From NCBI GenBank assembly GCA_002778195.1, contig PCDI01000015.1, forward strand, positions 62,001 to 126,000: DNA of 64,000 nucleotides. Reading direction: 5' to 3'. Positions 1 through 10,709 of this stretch are shown in pieces; position 1 is the first letter of the stretch, and every line of letters begins with the position of its first letter. A model generated the notes under the pieces. The model was not told where the DNA came from and searched no databases. It saw only the letters and a program-made list of their open reading frames with translations. The translations under genes were made by a program, and so were the position numbers. Origin of the DNA: Raffaelea ambrosiae (lineage: Eukaryota; Ascomycota; Sordariomycetes; Ophiostomatales; Ophiostomataceae).

Positions 1-549
1 ACGGCGACGGACGGAGCGCGACCGCTCAGGCGAGATAGCGCGGCCGAGCTGGCTGAAGGAGGTGGTGAGGGAAGGCAGCAGGTTGGGGATGGAGCTCTGA
101 ATGGAGCTGGTGGAGGACTGCTGACGGCTGTGCTGGGCGAGGAAAGCCCGCGATGCGGAAGTGAAAGCTGCGAACTGTGACGGTGTCGAAGGGGCAGACT
201 TGGGTGGAGAGGACGACAGAGCAGAAGCAGGTGTCCAGAGCGAAGCGCAAGCAGTACCAGAGGCACTGGGGTCGTCCGTGCTGGCAAAGGCGTTGTGGTA
301 CTCTTGCACAGGGCGCAGCGAGTCGGTGATGTCAGTGAACGGGTCGCTGGCTGGTTTCTGGTGCAGCCTGCATGGAGAGGGCGAAGCGAGGAGGTCGTTG
401 GCTGCTGACGTAGACAAAGAGCCCGGGTACACGCCACGCTCGCGGCTGTCGATGTGAGTGTTGTCTGGTGTTTGGTGAGGTACAAGCGGCGAGGAGGGAC
501 GAGCACGCGGCAGGCGCCGCGAGGGCGAGGGAGACGAGACGGCCATCAT
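1..549 (-). CDS. N-terminal part of a disordered protein, truncated by the left edge
   Basis: Read on the minus strand, one frame is open from an ATG-ATG pair (first ATG 549-547) through 183 codons to base 1 and continues outside the window. The start lies in a strong context (GCCACCATGATGG) and begins MMAVSSPSPSRR. The sequence is rich in Ser, Pro and Ala with scattered acidic and aromatic patches (for example DPFTDITDSLRPVQEYHNAF near residues 80-100). It ends in an Arg/Ser-rich stretch, SPERSRSVRRR. No enzyme motif, signal peptide or membrane segment is visible, so this looks like an intrinsically disordered N-terminus of a regulatory or scaffold protein. GA-rich plus-strand DNA just upstream (600-1,000) would be a pyrimidine-rich leader for this minus-strand gene. 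I do not recognise the family; the fold and function lie in the missing part. Confidence 0.72.
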   Translation of the reverse strand, partial: MMAVSSPSPSRRLPRARPSSPLVPHQTPDNTHIDSRERGVYPGSLSTSAANDLLASPSPCRLHQKPASDPFTDITDSLRPVQEYHNAFASTDDPSASGTACASLWTPASALSSSPPKSAPSTPSQFAAFTSASRAFLAQHSRQQSSTSSIQSSIPNLLPSLTTSFSQLGRAISPERSRSVRRR

Positions 550-1954
550 GGTGGCAGCCGGCAGTGGGGATGGTGGCGGGCGAGCAGGTCATCTAATCGA
601 GCCAGTCAGAGAGAGGGTACGAGAGCGGTGGTGGGCGTGCAGCGTGAGTACTATGTAGCTACGAGTACATAACTGGTATGCAGGCTGTCAGGCAAAGGTG
701 GTGAGCGAGAAAGCAGGGAAAGAGTGGATCCTCTTTCGCATAACTAACGGCTCAATGCGTTCGCGGGCATGGCGACAGGGTCGGACGGCAGGCAGATTGG
801 AGAGGAGAGCGAGTGGCTGGACTGGGGAGACTGGATGGTGGGACTCGTCTGAAACGAAACCTGCCTGTAATACGGCAGGAGATATAGCAGGGGAAGATAG
901 GGGAGGGAGGGGGGAAAAGGGGAAGAGGCCAAAATAAAAGACTGGAATGACTGGAAAGACAGCCGAAAATGTGGACAGACAAGCAGGATGACGAGGAGGG
1001 TGACGAGGAGGACGAGAGTGGAAAGCGCAGCGTAGGACAGAGCAACCCAGGAAACAGGGTCGCTCCTGCCCGCGGCGCATGGAGAACGATAAACAAGGCC
1101 ACGACTTACACAGCAATGCCGAAAGAACAACCAACGAGGTCGAAATGTGGTCGCGGCACGGCAGCGCTTCGATGCACGAGCCCGGCTGCACAGCTGCAGA
1201 AGAGTGAGAAGAAGTGAGAGCAATGAATGTCAAGGAAAGTCCAAGAAAAACGATTGCATGGGATCTTGCATGCCATATTAACTAATAGTTATGCTGTGCG
1301 CTGTCTTCAGCCCAAGACCTCTTCATGTCAACATCGGGCAGGGCGGTTGCCGCGGGGAGGACGCTAAAAACTTGGTGCGGCCTGTTAGTGCGACAGCTTC
1401 GTGGGAGGGGAGTTGAGCCCGCATTCCAGATAAGATTACCGACGTGCAGCGGTGGTGGCCTCCCGCAGTGTTGGCTCGAAATTGGCTTCGAAGATCAAGT
1501 CTGTATTTCCGATATATATTGAAGTATCTGTATTTTAATGTTGGATGATCTCGACTGGGTAGGAAGACTGTTTTCCAAGACTGTTTCCAGGACTGTTTCC
1601 AAGGTTCCCTACAAGATATTCTCCAAGACCGCTGGCCCGGTACTTTCGGTCCATCCAGACAGACAAGACAATCTAGGCGCAAGCAACATTGAACATTCCG
1701 AGTCAGGCAACACGCGCCCCAAAGATGTAGTGTACTACGGTCACATGCGTCTCAGGCGAGCAGGAAGACAGAGGAACGGGTGAGTGCGCCAGTGGCGCTT
1801 CTTTTTCGCTTTCATGGATCGCTGACGACTATCCGCTGTTCAACGGCTGCTGTTTAATCGCTGACACAAGACCTCCCATCTCGACATGAAAAAAAGACAT
1901 AAGACATTAACAAACGCATGCCCCATCCAAACAATACCTCCTTTCCCCTCTCCC
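550..1954. other. Intergenic: leader of the left-edge gene, then 3' flank of TIF6
   Basis: Bases 600-1,220 are purine-rich on the plus strand, that is C+T-rich on the minus strand, as expected of a promoter and leader for the left-edge gene. Around 1,565-1,605 a short degenerate repeat (CTGTTTCCAAG-like, three copies) occurs. No frame shows coding quality. Confidence 0.5.
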
Positions 1955-2809
1955 TCAGTAGAATGATTCCACAATGGTATCTTTGAGGCCCCCGCTGATC
2001 TTGCCAGGTCCGCTGTTGTTGCCCAGCCGGAAGACGCTCTCCATCACGCTGAGCTCTGTTGCGGTTGTGTCAAGGCCCGTCACAGCCATCCAGTCGTTCA
2101 CCACCATGCCGCCTCCGATCACGCTGCTGCCACGATTGACAGACCCGGCGACAAGTGGTACCTGCAGCAGACTTGACAGTTCGTCCTGGTCCTGCACACT
2201 GGTTTTTGGGTGGACAAGGCCGCCCTGGTTGGACAGCGCCATGTACGAGCCGACCAAGACATTGTCTGCAATGGCCTGTCGAAACACTTCTACGCCGAGC
2301 ACATCGGCAATGATCTCTTCCGTCTCGCGCTCAATGTCGGGGTGCACCAGGGCAATGTGGTCGTTTGCGACAATGACATTACCAAGAGCTGACAGTCGTT
2401 CTTCGACCCGCCGAATTTTGATCTCATCAGGAAGAGAATTGCGCAGATGCTGAAGTTCTTGGTCGGTTGTGCTTGTAGGGACTAGTAGTCCGTGACGGTT
2501 TCTGCGAGAAGATATTGTTAGCAGACTGTCTATCTCGGTCTGTCATGTTCCCTGCAGTTTCCTTGTCCCAGTTTTCTCCCCATCTGCTCCTCATTTTCTC
2601 CGCCAATCCACTTACCCTGCTGTCAACCGCCCAACAATTCTTGTCCCGGCAATCGTTGTCCTGCAGATCGGAATGACGTCTTGTAGCTCTGACTCAAAGA
2701 CGCTGAAAAAATTCGAGCTTGCTCCTATGGAAACAAGGGCGTATGAGTTAGTCAGAGTAGAGAACACCCCAACCTCGTTGGAGTTTTCGAACTGAGCGCG
2801 GACAGCCAT
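1955..2809 (-). CDS. TIF6: Eukaryotic translation initiation factor 6 (60S anti-association factor)
   Basis: Two exons, 2809-2616 and 2501-1955, encode 246 residues, the usual length for Tif6. The 114-nt intron has a GTAAGTGGAT donor and a TCGCAG acceptor and splits a Gly codon. The product starts [19 protein letters not shown] and carries the family blocks [69 protein letters not shown] and [19 protein letters not shown], which form the five-fold pentein repeat. Known role: Tif6 binds pre-60S subunits in the nucleolus and cytoplasm, blocks premature joining to 40S, and is released by Efl1 and Sdo1. The start codon is fixed by the conserved N-terminus. The upstream region is rich in CACGTG and TGACTC elements, consistent with control together with other growth genes (inference). 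Confidence 0.97.
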
Positions 2810-2880
2810 TCTGTATGTGGTGCTTGGCAGTTTAGTTTGATCAAAGGGAAACTCACGGTTTTTTTTTTCTGTCTTGAGGA

Positions 2881-3180
2881 TAGGCGCAGTCACGTGAATA
2901 AAGCGATGGTAGAAAATTAGAGCACGTGACACATGGAATACAGGACACGTGATGAGGGCGACAAGATGACAAGATGACTCGACTTGCGGGTGGGTGTAGG
3001 GTGCGGCACGCAACGGTGGCGATGACAGAATCGGCATACGGGATAGATCAGGATGACAGTGATATGACTCGTTGACTCATATATTGCGTGGGCATGTCTG
3101 ATACGTGATGTAATGAGGGCGAAAAGATGACTCGTTGACTCGTTGACTCGTTGACTCGGCCGTAGGGGCACGTGATCGAT
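2881..3180. promoter_or_regulatory. TIF6 upstream region with four CACGTG and seven TGACTC cores
   Basis: CACGTG E-boxes lie at 2891-2896, 2923-2928, 2946-2951 and 3169-3174. TGACTC cores, as bound by Gcn4/CPC1-type bZIP factors, begin at 2975, 3065, 3073 (a full TGACTCA), 3128, 3136, 3144 and 3152. All lie within about 370 bp upstream of the TIF6 ATG. Clustering on both sides of the likely transcription start suggests bHLH plus bZIP control; binding itself is inferred. Confidence 0.55.
3129..3158. repeat. 8-bp tandem repeat GACTCGTT (about four copies)
   Basis: GACTCGTT begins at 3129, 3137 and 3145, with a partial fourth copy at 3153. Two related copies sit at 3066-3080. Each unit carries a TGACTC core, so expansion of this repeat multiplies a potential bZIP site. 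Confidence 0.85.
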
Positions 3181-3290
3181 ACTGGTATAAATAGGTGGGG
3201 GGGGGTCAGCACAAGGCTGAGTGGGTGTTCTCCTCAGATTGTTTTTTTTCTTCCTTGCCGAAGCGTCGGAAGCTGGTTTTTGTCATCATT

Positions 3291-3620
3291 GGCACCCACC
3301 TAATTATGATATGGTGAAGTTGCCTAAACGTCTGCGTGGCTCTCTGCTAGTGATGACATACCCCACGGGGAAAACTTGCACACTCTAGTGTTAGCAAAAT
3401 GGTTCTGAAGCAAAATACAAAGCTCCGGTAGGAAGCAAACGGGAACCTTCCCACGGATTGTTTATACTCAGCCTGGGCACCCACCTTATTATGATATGGT
3501 TAATGTTGCTTAAAGGATATTTGCTAGTGATGACACGTCCCACGGGGAAAACTTGCACACTGGTGTTAGTAAAATGGCTCTGAAGCATAATACAAAGCTC
3601 CGGTAGGAAGCAAACGGGAA
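3291..3620. repeat. Tandem duplication of a ~150-bp non-coding unit
   Basis: Unit 1 (3291-3445) and unit 2 (3476-3620) both begin GGCACCCACC and end GGAAGCAAACGGGAA, 185 bp apart start to start. They share long blocks, including the TTATGATATGGT, CTAGTGATGACA, CACGGGGAAAACTTGCACAC and TACAAAGCTCCGGTAGG stretches, with small indels and substitutions. No open frame is preserved between the units, so this is an old non-coding duplication, possibly a mobile-element remnant. Confidence 0.85.
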
Positions 3621-6490
3621 TAATACTTTCCTTAGCCGCAAACCACAGAAGAGTGGATGGCCCAAGCGGTGCTGCAGGGCTAGGGATGTTTTATCAAGGA
3701 GACAGGAACACGTTATGAAAGAATAAAATGGGCATAGAAGATTGTTTCAAGTGATGACAAAAGACTAAAGTGAGGTTAGAAACAAGAGCGGTATGTCAGA
3801 AGAATTGAGAGAGTGAAGCAAAACAACGATAATAGAGACATTTACAAGATAAAACGAAGACGGCTGCAGAGCATGAAAACGGCCATCCAAGTGAGAGGAA
3901 GTCGAGCATGGTCGAGTAAAGAGATAGTAGGGATAGTGAAGAGAGGGTATAGTCGAGAGAGAGTATGGTCGATCAACCGAGGGATGGGACGGACGGTCGA
4001 TGGGGCGGTCGAGAAAAAGCCACGGAAGTGAAAAAGAGAAAAGGCCACAGAGAGGGAGGCAACGGAGGGTAAGGCTGTGAACAGAGCAGGGAGAACACTC
4101 GACAGGTAATGTGAAAAGGAAGAAAAGAAGAAAGGCAATTTTCTCGATTCTCGGGGTGGCGGCGTCTTATTTATGCTTCAATTGCGAGGTCCTTGAAGAC
4201 TGTATATGCAGAATAGCTCCTTCCCAAGACTCGAGCTCATGGAAGGGACGTACAGCTTCCAGAGACAAACAGAAGCCTGGAACGTCGTCGTCGTCGAGAG
4301 TTCTTTCCTTTGTTCGAACGAGAAATCTGGCTATAAGACCATTTAAAACGCGTTTGATCTTTCTCCTTTTGGAATCTTGCAAGCGAGGAAGGCTTGCAAG
4401 ATCGCGGAGGGGAAGAAAGAGCATGGTCAAAGGGGAAGGGGGGTTGTGGAAACAGGTTTAATGTTGGTCTCATCACGGGAAGTCGCAAGAGAACAGCACG
4501 ATGTAAAAAGAAGATGGGAAGGCACGAGAGGTCAAATTGGGCATTCAATGGTTCTAGCACAACGGACAATACAATTATCTTGGAAGGAACAAAGAGTAAA
4601 AGCTTCGTTTGTCTATCTCCTTTCAGGTTCATCACAAAGAACACCTCGGCGACTTCCTCTTCCTCAACCTTGCTCGTCGCTCCTGCCTCTGTTGGCTGCA
4701 AATCATTGGACCCCCAATTTTTTTTCTTTTTTTTTGAAGGCGGAGGAGCATGTACACGAGCCGAATAAAGCAACTGCGTCCCACGTTCTGGAAGTTGTTC
4801 AAGGGCTCTGCAGGCTTCTGCACTCTGGCAGCTCCTGTCCTCTTTCAATGATGGGCTCAAGGGGAAACGTAAGCACGAATAAGAAGGGTAGGTGCATAAC
4901 GCGCACCGAGTGAACTTGTTTCTGCGTCTTTCCTGTTTGTGCTAGGCTCTAGGTATTCTTCAATGATGGACCAGGAGATCTACGTCTTGGTGGGCATCCG
5001 GCTGTGGCGCCTTAGATTTGAGGCGGGAGCTGATCCGATCACCACGGGTAGGTCCATGCAGAGTTCTCTTCCTTGCGAGCATCGGTCTGACACAACGAGC
5101 ACTCTCATTTTGAGGTCGAGGACACCCCCGTGGCCGCTGTAGTTGACGGTGCTCGTGCTATTGTTTTGTCCCGCATTGGAACTGAGGCTATAGCTCTGCT
5201 GGCAAAAGCGGTTGTTGTTGCCATGGCCGCGTTGCCTTCCGGCGTCTCATCCTCAACGAAATACGAGTAGTCGACAAGCGGGCCCACGGAGAAGAAGGCT
5301 GGCTGTCCGGGCAGACAGATGAAGAACACAGTCAGAGATGTGGAAGCCGCGATGTGCTGTACGCCTCCCATATATGGCAGTATTCTACGTGAACCTCTCT
5401 GACCACCTCGACAGCTTCTGCCTCAAGTGACTCTCTTGCCTTTTTCATTAGAGATCATATAGCTTGTATGTGCGTGGTTGCCTCACGAGTGCAAATTTTG
5501 CCACTGAGCAGGTGCGTCCTGTGTTTTTGAGGTTGACACTTGCCACTACCGAGGGGAAAACTTCCCGAAACCCTTGTGGAACTTCCCAGATGCCCCTGCC
5601 ACTTTTCTTTTAACAGCAGAGCTTGTTAATTTTTTCTTTCCTTTCGACATGTGCAGAGACGGAAGCTGCATTGTAGCATCGAATCGCTATCGATCAATCT
5701 GTGACGAGTTGTTTGGTTTGGGGGAAATGTGTTTTTAAACCCTGCCCTTTGTTTGTAAAGAATTTGTTGGGCACGTGCCAGCAAACGCCACTATGCGTGC
5801 TTGTCTCTTCCTTTGACGAGGAGAGAGTATAGGGTTTGCCAAATGTGTAATGTGTGCTTGCGCGGCCGCTCCATGTAGTTACGTCTAAATGACCTCACAT
5901 AAACGACCAAGCCAACAAACTGGGGGCATATAATCTCATTACGGCCGTGTGTAGATCTATATAGATGTGCCTTCTGTTCGTCGTGTCTCGCAGATTTGTT
6001 ATTTTCCCTGCATGGCTTTGTCCATTCATAGAAACATGGGTGTCCAGCTGATGATGATATCTCCTTTCGTGGATCTTCTATATGAAGACCGGCCGTGGCC
6101 TTTTGGATCTGCTGGCCAGAAGGATCTATGCATGCGAAATGGAAGGCTTGGCAGAAGTAAGCATCTCAGAAAGTCTCGAGTGATGAATACCTAGCTGCAA
6201 GAAGAGAAGGGGTCTGTCTAGAGAGAACAGCAAACGAAAAAGGTATATCAAATCGTTTCGTTTTGGAAATATATTCCTGGACAGGTAAAAGGTTTCGCCT
6301 GTGATGCTGTTCATTGCTCGTCTATATCACCAATACAGGAAAGAATGAAGAAACGCCATCCTGAGTCATCTCGTCATACCTATCCAGTTCATCACACCCC
6401 GTTCCCTGTACCCGTCCTCTCCTTGGCCTCTCTCTCTTTGTTGTGGTTCGTAGTATTTCCTGGAGTGGCCCTCGTCTTAACACATCGCTC
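3621..6490. other. Intergenic, no gene supported
   Basis: The segment holds GA-rich (3,780-4,140) and mixed DNA. The only frame with faintly protein-like composition is on the plus strand at about 5,085-5,268 (Ala/Val-rich, ending KYE and a stop), and it has a stop just upstream with no start. It could be a gene remnant, but I cannot name it. Confidence 0.4.
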
Positions 6491-8183
6491 TCATCGAAGT
6501 TCAAATGATGGAAAGTAGCGGGGTCCCGCAAAACCTTTGGCGACAACGCCCTGTATATCAATGTTGCCCGCCATGTCTGGACGCGGGTTCCACATTTTGA
6601 GGAGAATGTAACGGGCCGTGACAGGCGGGTCGAAGCGGATGATGCACTTGTTCTTGTTCTTCTCTATGTGGAATCTGGCGTGCGGCACAATACTTTGGCC
6701 GGTATTCTCCTGAGTACCAGCGGCACTGCTGCTGTGGCCATGTCTGGCATTGTTTTCAGTGCTGTTGCCGTTCTCAAACAGAGGGCCGGAGGTCGAGAGA
6801 GGAGAGAAAAGTTCGCCGTACGGGTCACGGCTGCGGTCTATGCCTTCGCCATACCGGTCGTTCCGGGAGGAATCAGGGGAGGAGAGTTGGGCATCCGCTA
6901 ATTCGGGAAGTTCAGTGTCGTCATCATCATCATCGTCGTCGTCGTCGTCGTAGTCCCCATCCACATCCCAGGTGACGAGGTGGGCTCCAAATGGAGCAGA
7001 CTCGACATAAACAGGTGGGCGACGACGGGAACGCCTGTCCAGGGGGGTTGGGCTCCAGCCGGCGGCCCCGCGTATGCCGTCTCCGCGTATGCCGTCTCCG
7101 CGTATGCCTCTCCCTCCCCTTCCAGAGGGTTCGTCATTCTCGTCGTCGCTGCACTCGGTCAGGACACGGAAAGTGCCAGATCCGGACAAATAATCAACGC
7201 CAGTTTGTTCTGGCCTCTCATGATCGGAATCGTCCATCATGAAGTTGAAAATCTCATCTGTCACACGGCCAATGCGGGTATTGTTGGCTTCTTCGTCGTG
7301 ACTGGGGGGGTCCAGAGCACTGGCTAGCTGGGCCGTCAAGCGGGTGGATGTGTAGAATCCCAGGTCCATGCCATCGCGCAAAGAGTGTCTCGTCGACGTT
7401 GTGGGTATCCCGCTCACGTTAGACTGGTACTGGTCTGTCAAGAGCAGTTCGTCTTTGCTCATGGAGAGGAAAACGAGTCCTTCTCGAACACTAGAGAGCA
7501 CAGAATTAGTATTGATTGTGTCGGGTTTAAAGGCAACCAAGAGAGAGAACAAACAACAACAAATAGCATAGGACTGCAGCCACTTACGGGGAAGAGTAGT
7601 TCCTGCCAGGGGCCCTGATGATCAGCTCTTTCAGACTGAAGGTGGTGCAGCCCTGGTGTTGCAAGACAATATTGCAACGGTTGCCCTTGGTGCAGTAAAC
7701 AGATTTGTCGCTCTTGAGTATGTTCTCGGCGGCATAGGACCTCTCGTCGGAATAGAGACCACCGTCACAACTTGCAATCTCCATGGTCAAAGGACCGGGT
7801 TCGACCTGGCCGTAGCGGCCATAGTGGAAGCCCTTGAAAACGGGGGCGGCAGCCTTGTCGGAGTCCAGCCGGCGGCGCTTGCTCACACGGCTGTTCTCGT
7901 CGGAGCGCGAAGGCTCGCGGCGGCTGCCCACAGCAGGATCGGACCAAGATGCCATGGTGTGTGGCAGCGGAGGCGGGCGGGGCAGTGTGTTGCTTAGTAG
8001 GTCGTCGGTGGTTGGCAGGTCCAGAAGAGCGCGCAGGTGGGAGTTGGCATCGTCCAGATTGTGGCCAATCTCGTCGAGGGTGGAGATGACAGAGCTGAGC
8101 GTGCTAGCCGGACGGACGCGAGAAAGACGACGCCACGTTGGGAGGCTACTGCTGCTGCCGCTGCTGCTACTGTTGTTGTTGTC

Positions 8184-8246
<63 letters not shown>

Positions 8247-8681
8247 GCTGTTGCTGCCGATATTGTTTGCTATACTGGTGGACGAAGGGCTGTTGGCTCC
8301 AGTGGGGGACCAAGGAATGGACGGGATGGACGAGAAGAGAGGCGGCGGTGGCAGTGGAGGAGACGGGGATGGAGGATGAGGCGGCTGCCGGGTTCGGGCA
8401 GAGGATGAAAATCGAGCCGGGCTGCCGCTTGCACTGGCACCGGGTGCTGGCCTGTCGAACGAGCGGAGAGAGCGGAGAGGCGGCAGCGGCTGGGAGATCG
8501 AAGTGGGCGAGGAGGTGAGGGGTGCCAAGGAGGGGCCAGGCAACGCGTGGAGGTAGTCGGAGCCGGTGTCGTCGCGGTCGCGGGCGTGATAGAATCCGTG
8601 TTGCTGGGGTGGGAATGGTGGCCAGTCGAGGCCGCGGAAGGCGACCCGGTGGGAGTCGGCAAAGTTGTTGTTGTTGTTGTT

Positions 8682-8737
<56 letters not shown>

Positions 8738-9413
8738 TGTTGTTGTCGAGAGCGTTGAAATTGTGGAGGCCGATGGGGGGGTCTCTCAGACGGTCTCTGG
8801 AAGGGTGTCTGTCGTCCGCCGTATCTCGTGCGATTTGCCCGTCCCTGATATCCCTGGCGACGTCTTCGTCACGCGACCATAGCAGGATGGGCTGGATGGC
8901 GGCGGCCTGCAGGTTGGAGCGTTCCAGGAAAGCACTGAGCTCGGCGTCGAGGTTGGACGAGTTCTGCCTGCTCGAGCGGTGGCGCGGAGAATCGGCAGAC
9001 TATAAAGCCAGAAGGCAAATGACAGGAAAAAGAAATGTAAGCCGGGGTTGGTCAGCCACTTGTCCAGGCTGGGGCGAGCCCAGTGCGCCTGGTGCTGCGC
9101 GAGGATGGTTGTGGTGTGTGGTAGTGATGGGGCTTCCAATAGTCTACAGTCTCTTTTTGAATGTGATTTCTGGGTTCTAGGTGCGGCTCTTTCTGCTCTT
9201 TTCTGCTCTCTCTGCCCTCTTGCTGGTCTGTTCCCTCTGCCTTACCCAGGTTGACTGCACAGGTGCACGACGAGACTCGGCCTTCGCTGGGAAAGGCGGA
9301 TTGGGCAGTGAGACACAAAAGAAGAGGCAAACACGGAAGGGTGGCGGGCAGACATGAAGGCCAGTCAACAATTCCCATGCAGATGGGCCATCAATTCTCG
9401 AGCCACTTACCAT
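6491..9413 (-). CDS. Conserved protein with a split beta-sandwich-like region and long Asn/Asp runs
   Basis: My model has three exons: 9413-9411 (ATG only), 8999-7588 and 7490-6491, giving 804 residues. The second intron (97 nt, GTAAGTGGC donor, TACTAAT branch, CTCTCTAG acceptor) is certain; the first (411 nt, ATG^GTAAGT to TATAG^TCT) is inferred from splice signals and frame. After an Arg/Asp-rich N-terminus come an Asp run (about residues 85-113) and an Asn run (about 249-280). A conserved block follows at about 390-475 (FHYGRYGQVEPGPLTMEIAS through SVYCTKGNRCNIVLQHQG). It resumes near the C-terminus with FHIEKNKNKCIIRFDPPV and ARYILLKMW, separated by an acidic, low-complexity insert containing another Asp run. 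The two conserved halves read like one discoidin or galactose-binding-type beta sandwich split by a disordered loop. That fold assignment is my inference. Function is unknown; no catalytic motif is visible. Confidence 0.78.
8152..8258. repeat. (GTT/AAC)n microsatellite encoding the poly-Asn run
   Basis: An almost pure trinucleotide array interrupted by GTC triplets. On the minus strand it reads as Asn codons with a few Asp, inside the gene at 6491-9413, with length set in multiples of three. Confidence 0.95.
8664..8748. repeat. (GTC/GAC)n microsatellite encoding the poly-Asp run
   Basis: GTT triplets flank a long pure GTC array. On the minus strand this reads Asn3-Asp(n)-Asn5. The surrounding frame (LRDPPIGLHNFNALD before and FADSHRVAFRGLDW after) is intact, which shows that the run is translated. 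Confidence 0.9.
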
Positions 9414-10709
9414 CGAAAAACGCAAAACGAATGGCCAGCGGGTTCTTTCAGTGGGGTGAGCTGCAGGCCCAGACGTGGCGCCCGAGGTCGATTCGCTGTT
9501 TGGCGGGGGAGACGACGAGTCTGCGAGAGGGGAGAGGCGGGTAGAGAGCGAGGCGAAAGTGAGGCCAAAGACGAGGAAGAGATGAGGAGACAGGGCACAC
9601 AAGCAGGGGAAAGGAGGGCGGAGAGACTGGCAAGGCGACAGTCGAGTCGTGGCCCAGACTCGCAGGAGGGGCCAGTTGACCGGGTTTATTGGAGCCGTGT
9701 CGTTTGCTCTTTCCTGGAACAGACCGACAGTGCCACACAGCGCGAATGGTCAGAAGACGAGGCGGGCGTGAGAAATTGCTAGGGAGTACATTCATCTGTG
9801 GCGTATTTGTGTGTCATCAAATGTATCTCTATATCTTGCAGTAGCTGTGTAGCGCTTCTGATCCCAGCAAGGCCAGCCGAAGTGAACCCCCAGACCGCTA
9901 ATAGAATATTACAGCCTGTTTCTGTGCGCATTTTGTGCTGTTCCTGCTGCAGGCCGCAGTTTGCGCTCTGGGGTATTTGCAGCTGCGGCTGTTCTCGTGG
10001 CTGTCGTTCGAGGCCTTTGAAAGCCCACTGATGGACCCAGCAGAGACCAGAAAACCCAAAGAACCGCACTTACAAACACCCACAGTTGCGGGGACAGAGC
10101 CATCTAAGCAACATCACTGTCTGGTTCCGCTCACACGGAAGGAGCGACGGAGGCTGGCCCACTAGTGCAGCCTGTATCTTACTCGTAGCTACCTGAAACA
10201 GATGGCCAGCGGGCCACATGGCCGCCGACAGCCCCCAGTTGCAGTGCACCCTTGGCACCATTCGTGATTTCGCCTGCAACAAATATTTTTCTTCACTTCT
10301 GGCCTGTTTCCCGCTGTTCGTTCACAGCGCGCACGGCCTCACAGCATCATCTGAGAGCAACTTGACGCCTGGCTGACTTGGCGCTCCACTTGTGTATTTC
10401 ACTTGAATTTTGCCCTTCGGCCGACCAACCTGCCAGGGAGACTGCGCACACAGTGGCAGCTGCATCGACCTTGTTCCAGCCCCATTCAGACATCTCAGAT
10501 TCCGTCATCTGCTGTTGATGCTGCCGAGTTTCCAACACATGAGGATCAACAAAGTCTGACGCGAAAATACCGCCACAGGACCTGAATTGCATAACTGACT
10601 TCACTGGGCAGTAGTCCTTGCCAAGCTGGCAACAGCTGCCACAGGAAAAAGCACCAGCCAACCGGACCACACCACCACAAAAGCAGCTGGGCCGTCCCAC
10701 AAGATAGAC
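9414..10709. promoter_or_regulatory. Divergent intergenic region between the 6491-9413 gene and AOS1
   Basis: About 1.3 kb separates two divergently transcribed genes. Bases 9,530-9,660 are GA-rich on the plus strand, giving a CT-rich leader for the minus-strand gene. Nothing else stands out; open frames here have no family resemblance. Confidence 0.45.

Noticed and set aside
3186..3193. TATAAATA as a promoter of a plus-strand gene
   Set aside because: No plus-strand coding sequence follows within several kilobases.
3661..3690. Possible tRNA fragment (GGCCCAAGCGGTGCTGCAGGG)
   Set aside because: No B-box GGTTCRANNCC and no acceptor stem pairing can be drawn.
4237..4913. Overlapping open frames on both strands near 4.2-4.9 kb
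   Set aside because: Sense and antisense frames mirror each other, composition is simple, and there is no conserved block or coherent splice model.
5085..5371. Ala/Val-rich plus-strand frame and its minus-strand shadow
   Set aside because: Stops lie just upstream, no start codon is found and no family is recognised; at most a remnant.
8544..8882. Plus-strand Val/Cys/Arg-rich frames over the GTC/GTT arrays
   Set aside because: Trinucleotide repeats stay open in all frames; only the minus-strand frame joins coherent flanking protein sequence.
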